A DNA stretch of 13,916 bases from Entrophospora sp. SA101 (Eukaryota > Glomeromycota > Glomeromycetes > Entrophosporales > Entrophosporaceae): the NCBI GenBank assembly GCA_958430865.1, contig CAUDNR010004243.1:4315-18230 (forward strand), written 5' to 3'. The position numbers and the translations under genes were made by a program. Shown one piece after another: positions 1-10,102 of this stretch (positions are counted from its first letter, which is position 1; each line of letters begins with the position of its first letter). The notes under the pieces were generated by a model. That model searched no databases. It was not told where the DNA came from and saw nothing but the letters and a program-made list of their open reading frames with translations.

Positions 1-77
<77 letters not shown>
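1..77 (+). repeat. (AAC)n microsatellite, left end, coding for poly-Asn
   Basis: Twenty-five perfect AAC units followed by AA. The tract is read as Asn codons in frame 1 of the downstream phosphatase gene. Bases 1-76 are identical to the last 76 bases of the window. It has no interruptions, unlike the internal AAC tract at about 7044-7118, which contains GAC units. Perfect tracts like this are length-unstable and are a usual place for short-read contigs to end. Confidence 0.98.
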
Positions 78-1272
78 ATTTGATGATAATATCGCTTATG
101 AATCTGATTATATCAGATCAAATGATATATGCAAAAATAGATTGCGTGGTAATGATTATAGAAACATAAGAAGACATGACGATGGATTACAACAGAGTTA
201 CAAAAGACCGCCGTTACATTTAAGATTTAAAGATGATAACAAATATCCTACATATTATTATCCTAGATCAAGATCCCCCAGCTATCAAAGATCTATAGAT
301 TACATAAAAAGACAAAGTCTCACCCCTTCATCTCCATCATCAATATTAAGACAACATGAATTTGACGACTACTTAAAAAATCGGGGATCGTTAACAACAA
401 CGCCATTAACTAAAGCGTCAACTACACCGTTAAAAAAAAAAGATTTAGAATTTAATATTATAACAACAACAACAACAAAAAAAAAACTATCTGAAAGTTA
501 TAATCAAATCTCGTCGAAACCTTCCATTAGGATTGAGAAACCTCCACTAATGCTTATAGTATTAGATCTGAATGGTACATTGGTTTATCGTGATGGTGTG
601 CACAGACTGATTCACCCACGTCCTTACATTTCCCTTTTTAAAAATTATTTATTTCGAAACGAAAATTTTAATATTATGATTTGGTCATCAGCACAGAGAA
701 TTAATGTGAATAAAATGGTGAAAGAAATTTTTGGAAATGATGATAGTAACAAATTGCTTGAAATTTGGTCCAGAGATAAATTTCCCTTAACAAACAAAGA
801 GTATCATTCCAAATGTTTAACAATAAAAGATTTAGAAATGGTTTGGGATGAGTTAAACAAATCTCTGAAAAATAAAAACATACAACCATCATCTTCATCG
901 CCGTCACCACAGTCATCATCAATATTATGGGATCAGACTAATACAATATTAATAGATGATTCACCACTTAAAGCTCAATTACAGCCTTATAATGCGATAC
1001 ATTTAAAAGAATTTAATCGAGAATTATTCCATAATGGAAATGATAGTGAATTATTAAATGTTATTGAATATTTAGAATTGTTAAAATGTCAAAGTAACAT
1101 CAGTCATTTTATAAAACATCGTCCTTACAACAGCAATCGAAATTATGCGAACCATCAGAACGAAATAAATATTGAATCAGTAAGTGATGATACAAGAGCT
1201 ATGGCTGACAACTACGAAGAAGAGGATAACGAAGAAATAATTGAGTTAGATTTAGACGAAGAAGATTTATAG
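1..1272 (+). CDS. FCP1/NLI-type HAD phosphatase domain protein, 5' partial
   Basis: Frame 1 is open from base 1 to the TAA at 1270-1272, giving 423 visible residues with no intron. The start codon is missing: the frame begins inside poly-Asn (residues 1-25), so the ATG lies outside the window. A low-complexity Arg/Tyr/Ser-rich stretch follows (to about residue 180), then an FCP1 homology domain (about 182-355). Visible HAD landmarks are motif I LDLNGTL (Asp189 first), IMIWSSAQ as the motif II region, SRDKFPL, and the motif IV region LIDDSPLKAQ (Asp319-Asp320). A Ser/Pro insert (about 297-306) interrupts the domain, and the C-terminal tail is strongly acidic. Family members dephosphorylate Ser/Thr proteins such as the RNA polymerase II CTD; the substrate here is unknown. 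The second motif I Asp is Asn, so activity is uncertain. The domain call is firm and the function is inferred. Confidence 0.87.
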
Positions 1273-2085
1273 CTATCTATTATTTATTTATCAAAAAATA
1301 TATTTTACCCTCGTTAGATTCCTGGAGTTCTAAACTTTAATTTGACAGAACTGAGTTTTTGCAGTTAAAAGTATTTTTGTATAACAAATATTTTTGGATC
1401 ATCTGTTAACATGGAGGTGCATTCCTTTTAATTGGCTAATTTTAATTTACAAAATTGCTTAATTAAAAAAAATTTTATCACTCATTATATTAAATCTAAA
1501 TTATAGTTGTTTGCCGAAATTGTTTGGAAAAAATAATTACGGAAATCATTTTGACTTTTCATATGAATGAACATAAAATAACTATGCTATTTGATTAAGA
1601 ATTCAAATAATTTCGGACGTAATTTGGACAATTATTAGGATTAATCTCGGCTACTACGAAAAACTATTTCGGCATTTCGGATTCGACAATGATTTATTGA
1701 TGGTTCTTTTTATTCTTTGTATTCTTTGGAGTGAAACCAGTTGACCGAATGAATGCAAGTGGTGTCTCCTGTAAGTTATTACTATTAACATATTAACAGA
1801 CACAATCAGCCAACATTGAATAATAATTGAGATCTTTGTTTATAATTATATGATTGATCACCCTCCAGCTTAATTCTGACAAGCTTAATATGTAGACTAT
1901 AGATAAATTCCGGCAAGCCCTTTTGAACTATATATCATTTAAAGAACATGACTTTTTATGGGTAAAATACCAAAAGTTATATGAATATATTGGGTAAAGT
2001 CTTTAAAAGTCATATGCCAATGTGGATAAAAAAAATTTAACTTTAAAAAGAAAATAAGGCCAACTTGAGAGGATTATCGATATCT

Positions 2086-2283
2086 TCAGTAATTTGTTTG
2101 TTGGGATGCTATTTTCCTAACGTAAATAGTTTCCTGTCGATATGGTCTCTCTGCTTCATAGATGATTTGACGTTTCAACTTTCTCCAATATTTTGCCAGA
2201 AAATCTTTTATCCCACACAGTGATTCTCGATTGGAATCACTAGTATTATCTGGGCCATTAATATAGATAGTAATAATAAAATA
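2086..2283 (-). pseudogene. Coding-like fragment, unknown
   Basis: The minus strand is open for 65 codons between a stop ending at 2284 and the TGA at 2086-2088, with no in-frame ATG at its head. The predicted peptide has a balanced, charged composition (for example SLCGIKDFLAKYWRKLKRQ) unlike the surrounding AT noise. It could be an internal or last exon of a decayed gene or mobile element, continuing the minus-strand patch at 2389-2545. I recognise no family. Absence of a start, and stops on both sides, argue for a relic. Confidence 0.3.
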
Positions 2284-2388
2284 TTAACGTTAGTAGAGAA
2301 AGTAACTTTAAAATTAAAAATTCTATTATTTTAATTTTTCTAAAATTGCTCGGGAGTCCTCGTTTGATATTATAAATATAAAACGTCA

Positions 2389-2545
2389 TTAGCTTCCAAA
2401 AATCAGGTCATCAGTATATTCTTGAATCAAGGCCACACGCAATTCATAGAAGGTCTGTCCAATCCAATTACCAAAGTACCAAAAGCTGTTTAAAACTCGT
2501 GCGATCATAAAATGAATTCTCGTCTGCCACAACATCATACCATAC
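2389..2545 (-). pseudogene. Coding-like fragment, unknown, with frame break
   Basis: Two overlapping minus-strand frames look protein-like here. One runs from an ATG at 2538 to the TAA at 2389-2391 (49 aa, containing FWYFGNWIGQTFYELRVA). The other enters from higher coordinates with a segment like DIWLGHIVWYDVVADENSF and stops at a TAA near 2458. A single frameshift would join them into one longer product, which suggests a decayed gene or element fragment. GC content is visibly higher than in the flanks. No family was recognised. Confidence 0.3.
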
Positions 2546-2546
2546 T

Positions 2547-2810
2547 ATGTGCCCAAGCCAGATGTCAGAAATCCTGTCTTATGGTATTAGTAACGAATTT
2601 ATATCTTCTGTAGCTACAGTTTATGACAATAACAAGATGCAGAATCCTAAGCCAATTCTAGAAGAACTCTGTCAATACGAAACGTCCTTATTTTTTTCGT
2701 GCCAGACCTCTTCTTCCGGTTCTTCTAAATATTATTCGATTTCCAAAAGTTCTACAGCACTAATAGTAAGTGATGATGATATTTGTCGTGTTTCACGAAT
2801 TGACTTTTAA
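2547..2810 (+). other. Short ORF, 87 aa, unknown
   Basis: This is an ATG-initiated plus-strand frame ending with TAA. The peptide is Ser-rich in its second half, with a run like SSSGSSKYYSISKSS, and has no recognisable domain, signal peptide or membrane segment. It lies head-to-head with, and abuts, the minus-strand coding-like patch at 2389-2545. It may therefore be an antisense shadow of the same decayed gene, and I do not treat it as an established gene. Confidence 0.2.
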
Positions 2811-3697
2811 CAATTATACGAGTTGGTTCCTTTTTTATTATTTTTTTTTAAAGATGGACATCAACCTTTATTGCAACCTTCACAGTAAGTACTTTGAAAT
2901 TTATGTGTTAACTCGCTTTTATTTTGAAACAAATAACTTAAGTGTTCATTATTTCTAAAATAAAAATGATATTTATTTTCAAGTAATTAATTTATAAATG
3001 TTGTTCTTTAGATTTTTGTTTTAAATAAATCCGCGGATACATCAAAAATTAATCAACTGTTCAAATATTATTATAATATAAAATTACTAACAATTTTCTC
3101 TTAATGGTTACGGAAGGTTTGATGCGGTAATTATCATCGTAATTTTTTTAATTATAACTTTTTATTTTCTATTAATAATTTATGTAATTAACTAGGAAAT
3201 AAATGATAAACCATCATCACTTGTAATATTAAATATCAAATTCTGAGAGTAATTTACACAAAATCATGAACTCTGTATTATCTACTCTAAATGATAATAT
3301 GGAAGGAGATAAACATGCAGAAGTTCTAAGTGGGTAATTAGACTATACTTTTATTTTAGCAACAGTGTACCTTGCTGATTTAACAAATATTTTAAAGAAA
3401 TTAATCAATTAGAACATTTGTGGAATGCTTGCAACAGACAAAGTGAACATTGTATCACCTAAAGATTCCAGGATCCAAAACTATTTACAAACATTTGTAG
3501 TAAAGGAAATGTCAATTGGCTAAAATATGATATTTGAAATATTATTAACTAATTTGAGAAAACAACAAATCGCGATTAAGATTACATTATCTTTCCTACA
3601 ATCAATAAAAATGGGTTTTTTTAAAAAATGATGAATAGAAGTTCTTTTTTGATTCCTGGTTTTTTAGATGCTAATAAACTTGATGGTTAATTATTAG

Positions 3698-3934
3698 TTA
3701 AATCAGAAATTGGTTGCGACTTTCTTCCCTTTTTGTCGACCCATTCAAAAGTGATTCAAGACACTTACTGTCATCGGCTACACTTTTGTAAACGGATAGT
3801 AACGCGTATATAAATTCCTTCACATCATGTAGCTCCAAAGAATTGTATGGAACCTGAATTTCAGAATGAAATGGTACCCTCCCAATTGGGGAAAAAGCCT
3901 CATCGTAATAAAGAAAAGTAATATGTGTATCCAA
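3698..3934 (-). other. Coding-like fragment, 78 aa, unknown
   Basis: This minus-strand open frame begins at a TTG and ends with TAA. It lacks an ATG, so if real it is an internal or 3' exon. The stretch containing LELHDVKEFIYALLSVYKS followed by a charged tail has ordinary protein composition and uses G/C-ending codons more than the flanking DNA. I recognise no domain. A possible splice donor (CAAG|GTATAC) lies just upstream at about 3955 on the same strand, so it may belong to a small or decayed spliced gene. Confidence 0.25.
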
Positions 3935-5036
3935 GAATAAAATTACACACGTGTATACCTTGCATGTAAATATTAATATGTAAATTTAATTTTTATAAGA
4001 TAAAAAAATCCTTGCCAATTAATTGAATGTAGATGAATGTGTCGATTTCCATCACAGTTCATGTGCCTTCATCAATTTTTTTGTTGTTGTGGATCTGTTT
4101 CTCTTTCTGATTTAAAAGCTTACTGTAAATATTAAAAAAATTATAAATATTAACTCTAGTAAAAATAAATTATTCAAATGATATTATTAATTCACATATT
4201 CTGCTTGCTATGTAAAAATAACATTTGTCTATTCTGCCAGTGTCTTTTGGGATGGAAACAAAAAATTCCTCGCTGATACTTTTCCCAATAAACGTTTCTA
4301 TTTAATAAATAATCGATTTGCACAATTTTTTGTAAGTTCAATCATAAAATCTGCATAATAATGCAACTGGATCATGGAAATCAATAATATAAGATAAAGC
4401 TGGTATGTCATGCGCAAATTCTTTAATGTCAAAATATTGCCATATTAATTTGAAACTTCCAAGGACTTTATTATATAATGCGTTTGAATCTAAATCATTT
4501 TAAAAAATAATATTCATTTAATTAACAAGTATCCTATATGATTTAATGGCAAATAAATATTCTTCAGTAATATATTATTTTAATTTTTTGTAATAGGATT
4601 GTTCGATGAATGTACTAATTCGTTGGAAGAATGTGTTTTAGAAACCTTTTTTAATTATTATTATTTATTTATAAGTATAGCAAATAATTGTCTTTTTATA
4701 ATAAAACTAGAATGACGATGAGTTGCAATGATTGCAACCACCACCACTATTCTTTTAAAAATAATAATAACGTCTTGTCTTATAAAAAAAGAATTATTTG
4801 ATCGACAAACACGTACATACCAATCATTTACTATTACTAAATCTCGGTATAATGTATAAATCTAGATTTTTAATATTAATTTAAAGTTTCCAAATTTCCA
4901 TTTAAATGTTTTTGCCCCCCATTAATTCACGAATTGTCCTGTTTTTTGGTGGTAGCTTTGATATAATAAATTACTATTATTATACTTTTGAAGATAGTAG
5001 AAAAACAGCAATGTATAATATCATGATGCCATGTTA

Positions 5037-5122
5037 TATATAATAATAATAATAATAAATTCAGTGTTAGAATTTCGAAAGGTCATTTATATTCAACCAG
5101 TGATAATATATATATATATATA
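5037..5122. repeat. (TAA)n and (AT)n simple repeats
   Basis: A TAA trinucleotide run occupies about 5037-5058, and a perfect AT dinucleotide run occupies 5106-5122. Both are non-coding and lie some 600 bp upstream of the epsin start. Confidence 0.9.
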
Positions 5123-5718
5123 ACTGGCCCATATATTCAGCACTAATTCATAATACAAATACAATGTAAATAATAAGCATCACACCAAGACAACCAGCAA
5201 ACATCATATATAGGATGATCTAAAAATTTTTGATGACATTTCAATAAATCACCTTGATTTACTATAAAGTAGCATGCCAGATTCAGATTTACAAATTCAA
5301 CATCAAAAGCAAATGAACATATTTTTTTAACAAGGCGTAATGAAAATTAACTTTAACTATGGAAAAATATTGCGAGTCTTGGATTGGCAAATAATCTGTA
5401 CACCTTCTGAAGTCACGAAATCTGGTACTTCGATGTTAAATATGATTAATCTAAAATTGCTGCTATTTGATTCTATTCAAAAGTAGTCAGTCTTTTGTCA
5501 TGTGCCATTGAAAGTAAAATCGTCCAATTAAAACTATATTTATCAAAGTTGCACAAGTAGCACAGCCATCTTCACGAAGAAGGCTTATACTTTTTTTTAA
5601 TATTTAAAAATTAAAAATGTTTTTTTCTTTTTTATTTATATTTTATGAACATTTCTAATTATTAATCAACAAATAGTAATAAAATAGGAACCATAATATC
5701 CATATACATATTTTTATA

Positions 5719-7054
5719 ATGGAACAGTTAAATAATATCACTATTTGGGATGTTAAAGATGCATTCAATAAAGTGTAATGATTTTGAAATTCATTCAATG
5801 GAAATTAAAATTAAAATTGGTTAATTAATTAATATTATTCTTATTCACTTTAGGAAAAATGTTGTAATGAATTATACAGAAATGGAAGCTAAAGTACGTG
5901 AAGCAACTAATAATGAACCTTGGGGTGCTAGTAGTACTTTAATGTTAGAAATTGCTCAAGCTACATATAATTAGTAAGTTGAAATATAAAATAAAGGATC
6001 ATCTAATGGTTAATAATAAAGAAAATGACAACAAAGAATAATTTGATAAACGATTATTGATTGACCGATCTATCGATCGAACGATTTTATAATTATCATC
6101 TTCATATCGCAATTATTCAAAAATAATTACTTATTTTTTCATTTTTTTCCTCAAGTCAATGCTTCAACGAAATAATGACAACAATTTACAAAAGATTTAT
6201 AGAAAAAGAAGCAAGATATTGGAGACAAATTTATAAAGTTAGATTTTTATGTTCATTGTTTCTAAAAATTTAAAATTTAAAAATAGCATCATCATTGATT
6301 ATTATTGTTGTTACAGGCACTTCAATTGTTGGAATATTTGGTGAAGCACGGTTCTGAAAGAGTTGTGGATGATGCACGTGCACATATAGCTTCTATAAAA
6401 GTAATGAAAAGTTTTTCTTATTTTGATGAAAAAGGAAAAGATCAAGGCTTAAGTGGTAATTATAAAGATGGGGAGGGGTGCCAGTTGAAATGGATGACGG
6501 AGGGTGAAGGGGTGGAGGAGTGAAAATCAATCAATTATTTATAATAAAAAGCTTATCAATAAAATGTTTATAATGTATAGTACGAAATAGAGCAAAAGAA
6601 CTTTCAGAATTGTTGAATGATGTAGAAAAAATTAGAGCAGAACGTAAAAAGGCTAGGGCTAATAGAGCAAAATATACAGGTGTTAGCTCAGGATCTGTTA
6701 GTTATGGTGATTCTTTCAGCAGAGGTGGAGGATTTGGTACTAATGGTTATTACGGCGGGGGTGGTACAAGTAATGGCATTGGTTTTAGCAGTGCTGGAGG
6801 AATTAATGGAAATTATAGTAAGCAATTTTATATAACATTATACTTATTAATACGTGAATAATAATAATAATAACAACAACAACAACGATAACAACAATAA
6901 TTAAATTATAGGAAGTTATAATTATCATGATCAAGATGATTCTAATACACAATGGCAAAATGAACGAAATAGAGGAAGGTCTAGTGCTGATTCCAATAAT
7001 AGGAATAGTTTAGGATCTTCTAGTAAATCAATAAATGTTAATACCAACAACAAC

Positions 7055-7087
<33 letters not shown>

Positions 7088-7655
7088 GACAACAACAACG
7101 ACAACAACAACAACAACACTGCTACAACAACTACTACGACATCTGCAAGTGATTCAATAACCCAAGAAGCCAATTTGTTTGATTTTGAAGATTCATTACC
7201 CAATATTAATAACGACTACGACAATGATGACAATAAACATATTAAAACAAATTCAACCGATTTTGGTAAACAATGCAATAAAAAACTTTTTCGCAAAATT
7301 TATTTAATTTATTTACTAATTTTTTTTTTTTTTTTGATTTTTTGTTTGTTTAGATGACGATTTTCAAGATTTTCAAAGTGCAACATCAACGTTTGTGCAA
7401 TCCTCCTCTTCAAATTTAGCTGGTATTCAAACCAACTCTAACACTAAAAACACAAGTGCTGCACTACTACTAAAACCTTTACAGTTAAATACTACATTAC
7501 CCAGCGTCAATAATACTAACAATAGTCACAACAACAACAATAATAAGTTGTTTGATGATCTATTTGCGTCTATTTCACCTACTTCACATACTAACAACAA
7601 CAACAACAACAGTCGAGGAAGAATCTTCGCACAAAAAGTAATTAAATATTTTTAA
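5719..7655 (+). CDS. ENT3: Epsin, ENTH domain, Ent3/epsinR type
   Basis: Epsins of this type bind phosphoinositides through the ENTH domain and recruit clathrin and AP-1/GGA adaptors and SNARE cargo at the trans-Golgi and endosomes. My exon model is 5719-5774, 5854-5973, 6156-6237, 6317-6455, 6581-6817, 6912-7265, 7354-7655; every junction is GT-AG and keeps frame, giving 429 aa. ENTH hallmarks are NYTEMEAKVREATNNEPWG (exon 2), YWRQIYKALQLLEYLVKHGS (exons 3-4) and IRAERKKARANRAKY (exon 5). They match yeast Ent3 much better than Ent1/2. A Gly/Ser-rich linker, poly-Asn and an acidic tail follow. The tail carries a clathrin-box match LFDFE (about residues 300-304) and DDDFQDF (330-336), like gamma-ear-binding motifs. 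No ubiquitin-interacting motif or NPF is evident. The last exon may instead splice at the GTAATT at 7638, changing only the final residues. Confidence 0.92.
7044..7118 (+). repeat. Interrupted (AAC)n tract inside epsin exon 6
   Basis: A run of AAC codons broken by several GAC codons encodes poly-Asn with occasional Asp in the disordered epsin tail. The interruptions should make it more stable in length than the perfect tracts at the window ends. Confidence 0.9.
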
Positions 7656-7720
7656 TAATAATAATAATTAATATAATAGTAATATTTTATTTGCAATAAT
7701 TCAACAATTAATTACTAATA

Positions 7721-7891
7721 ATGCACTTGTTACATCGAAACAGTGTTATTCTTGCGATCACTTTCACTGATTCTACAATTGTTTACTATAAACTTCATGA
7801 AGGCATCGTTCCTCCTATAGATAAGAATAATAATAATGAAGAGAATGATGATGTTGATGACAATAAAGATGACATTGATAAATATATATGA
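7721..7891 (+). pseudogene. Sen15-like C-terminal fragment (tRNA-splicing endonuclease subunit)
   Basis: An open frame from an ATG at 7721 to the TGA at 7889-7891 encodes 56 aa. The segment ILAITFTDSTIVYYKLHEG closely resembles the end of the Sen15/TSEN15 family, the small structural subunit of the tRNA-splicing endonuclease, whose members finish with a strand pattern like LAI..SDSTIVYYKLTDG. An acidic Asn/Asp tail follows. Only the last part of the roughly 120-170 residue family is present. The 65 bp between it and the epsin frame cannot hold the rest, and I found no upstream Sen15 exon. It could be a gene remnant, a last exon whose partners lie elsewhere, or part of an epsin 3' UTR. An acceptor-like CAG at 7741-7743, with TACTAAT upstream at 7713-7719, fits an original intron boundary. 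Confidence 0.55.
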
Positions 7892-8046
7892 ATCGAGGTA
7901 AACTTAAAAGATATTTATTATTTAATTTAAATATTTCGGCTGTGTATTAGGTTTGCACTTAAAAAATTTATTATTGTTGTTATTAGTGATTAAACAGTTC
8001 AAATAAAAATTTCAAATTAAAATATTTTATTTGATTATTTAATAAT
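7892..8046. other. Convergent 3' intergenic region
   Basis: A short AT-rich gap lies between the plus-strand epsin/Sen15-like end and the minus-strand AIM24 end. It must hold the 3' ends of both transcription units. AATAAA-like strings occur on both strands, but no single polyadenylation site stands out. Confidence 0.5.
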
Positions 8047-8337
8047 TTATTCTCTTTTTATATTTTTATTCAATCCTATTTTTCCTAATACCCAACGTTT
8101 AATCCCATAACTTTTATTTGCTAGGGTTGATGCGTTTTCTATTTTCGATGATGAAGGTGATTTTACGAATGAAATACCTCCATCATTTGAAACTATGGCA
8201 TATGACATTGAAGGAAGATAAGGTGGTGATGATAACGATGATGATGGTTTCTTATTATGTGAGTTCATTGGATCTGCTGCCACAATCTCTTCTATTGAGG
8301 GTGATGCTAAACTAAAATTTTGACAAAAATCAATTAG

Positions 8338-8369
<32 letters not shown>

Positions 8370-10011
8370 GAATATGAAGATTAAAGAGAAGTTGATAATT
8401 TACAACTTAAAACCTCCAAGAACCGGCTCAATTCTACTTGATAAATAAAAATCTCCTGGTCCCGTTAATTTTAGAAATTCCTATTTATAAAAATAATAAA
8501 CATTAAAAATTCTCATTTCAAAATAAATTATTTATTAACAAATAACTTACTGGACCACCAAAAGCCCATTTTCTCGTTGCAACAGAAAATTTACAAATTC
8601 TATTTAACATAGGCCTTATTGTTGGACTGCTTTTAATTGAATCTAGGAATGATGAAGATGTCTCTGATATTTTTTGACTGATTCTATTTACAAGTTTATT
8701 TCTTTGGATAGATGATGATTTAATTAATGAATTAGATACTATTGGATATGTTTTTGAGTTCCATGCAACAAGATATCTGTAAGAAAAGATATACATATAA
8801 AGGTTAATAAAAACTATTTTATATTAATATATTAATATTTATTAATATTTATTTATATTTAAATACTTTGCATTCACCAAATAATCATCATCAGGATTCA
8901 GTACTAATTTATGAATGGTTCCATAATTTGAAATTACTAATGTACCTCTACCAGTAACACGGTATGCAAATGCATTCAATGCCCCCTAAATCAATAAATA
9001 ATTATAATAACAATGTATGCATTAAGAATCTTTAAAAAATCCTTTAAATTGTTGTTATTATTTTTTAGTATTTTTAAAAATTTCTAACCATTCCACGAAT
9101 ATGACCAATATTAATTGAAACTCTTGGACCTCTTGCAAGAAAAGCATTTTTACGAACATAATATTCCGAATCGCCATCCATTTCAATCTTTGCGATATCA
9201 GATAAATTTTTTGGACTTAAGATCACATCACCAGGGTCAGGACCTGTTGAGAACTAAAATATATATAATGAAAATGATGGCGAAGATTTTTTTTTTTTAT
9301 TATGTTAGAGTAGTTGGAAATTGAATTATATATAAAACAACTCTTTTTTTGTTTCTAAGTTTAAATAAATACTTTATGATAGATTAAAGATCCACCAGCA
9401 AATTTTCTACCTAAAGCAATTAATATATTTCCTTCAGTTGTACGTTCAACGTGTATCTAAAAGAGAATAAAGATAATTTTAATATATATTTACATTTCAA
9501 TGTAATCAATCAATCAATCAATAAATCAATAAATCAATTCATTAATTATTAATTCATTCACACTTTGCTTGATACAGATATGGCAGCTCCAGGAAATGCA
9601 AATATCTCTGACCTTGGTGGAATTTTAACCAAAAGTAAAGCACCCAAAGTACCTGGAGACACAACTTCGAATTTTGGATCTGGTATAGGGTGATGTTTTG
9701 TCCATTGAGTGGTGGAATTTATTCCTTATTTAATTTATAAAATATATATTATCTAATTTTTAATATCAATTATCTAAATATTATTATATAATTAAAAATT
9801 ATTATTATATTATTATAATTGATAAACTTAAATTATTACCAGGTTTTACAGAAGTAATGACACTTTCATAAGTTTGATTATTATCATTAGTAACATTGGT
9901 TTTTTCATTTGTTTTTGTATTATAAGCCAAATCAGCATATGAGCGTATGATAAAACTTTTAAATTTTAATACAACGGAAATGTTTTTTTTAATAATTAAA
10001 TTACTTGACAT
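8047..10011 (-). CDS. AIM24: AIM24-family mitochondrial protein
   Basis: AIM24 proteins are mitochondrial in fungi; in yeast, AIM24 is tied to inner-membrane (MICOS) integrity, and no enzymatic activity is established. Exons in transcription order are 10011-9840, 9724-9564, 9456-9373, 9253-9089, 8985-8867, 8776-8551, 8480-8404, 8311-8047. All introns are GT-AG and phase-consistent, giving 422 aa. The N terminus is Lys/Ser/Ile-rich with few acids before residue 25, as in a mitochondrial presequence. Family segments include VSPGTLGALLLVKIPP, IHVERTTEGNILIALGRKF, ALNAFAYRVTGRGTLVISNY, KYLVAWNSK and LKLTGPGDFYLSSRI. If the final intron is retained, translation stops at the TAA at 8400-8402 and gives 335 aa. 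The ATG at 10011 is the first in frame. The gene lies 91 bp downstream of LIP2 on the same strand. Confidence 0.88.
8335..8370 (+). repeat. (ATT)n tract in the last AIM24 intron
   Basis: About a dozen ATT units lie within the proposed intron 8312-8403. On the coding (minus) strand this reads as AAT repeats between donor and acceptor, so length changes would alter intron size but not the protein. Confidence 0.9.
9503..9540 (+). repeat. CAAT/AAAT tetranucleotide repeat in AIM24 intron 2
   Basis: Repeated AATC and AAAT tetranucleotides lie inside the intron 9457-9563. A related GATT tetranucleotide run lies in LIP2 intron 1 near 10826-10855. Both are intronic and non-coding. Confidence 0.8.
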
Positions 10012-10102
10012 TTTTAATTTCTATGAATCAAAAAAAATCTTGATAAAATTTTTAAACCAATGATGATGATTGGCCAATTAATTTTCGATTTTTTTTTTTA
10101 AG
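10012..10102 (-). promoter_or_regulatory. Compact spacer between LIP2 stop and AIM24 start
   Basis: Ninety-one bases separate the LIP2 TGA from the AIM24 ATG on the same strand. The spacer must carry the LIP2 3' end and the AIM24 5' UTR or core promoter, unless AIM24 starts within LIP2. It is AT-rich with long T/A runs. I see no convincing TATA box or named factor site. Confidence 0.4.

Larger units (their letters stand above)
1273..5718. other. Gene-poor AT-rich region with decayed coding-like patches
   Basis: About 4.4 kb separates the phosphatase stop from the epsin start. Most is AT-rich with stops in all frames. GC-richer patches near 2090-2290, 2390-2810 and 3700-3930 read like short protein fragments and are listed separately. 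Simple repeats are (TAA)n at about 5037-5058 and (AT)n at 5106-5122. A small perfect inverted repeat, AGTGATTC / GAATCACT, lies at 2219-2226 and 2234-2241. I see no tRNA, terminal inverted repeats or intact transposase. The stretch 3940-5718 shows nothing beyond AT-rich sequence and, at its right edge, the epsin promoter region. Confidence 0.7.

Noticed and set aside
3266..3530. Possible hAT/ZBED-like remnant (a VYLADLTNIL-like segment after a short ATG frame)
   Set aside because: The resemblance is limited to about ten residues and stops interrupt all frames; too weak to annotate without a search.
6931..7203. 90-codon minus-strand frame rich in Val/Leu
   Set aside because: It is the reverse complement of the epsin AAC/GAC tract; the Leu/Val run is a repeat artefact.
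8118..8315. 65-codon plus-strand frame opposite the last AIM24 exon
   Set aside because: Met/Leu-rich antisense of Ser/His codons in the AIM24 tail; no independent support.
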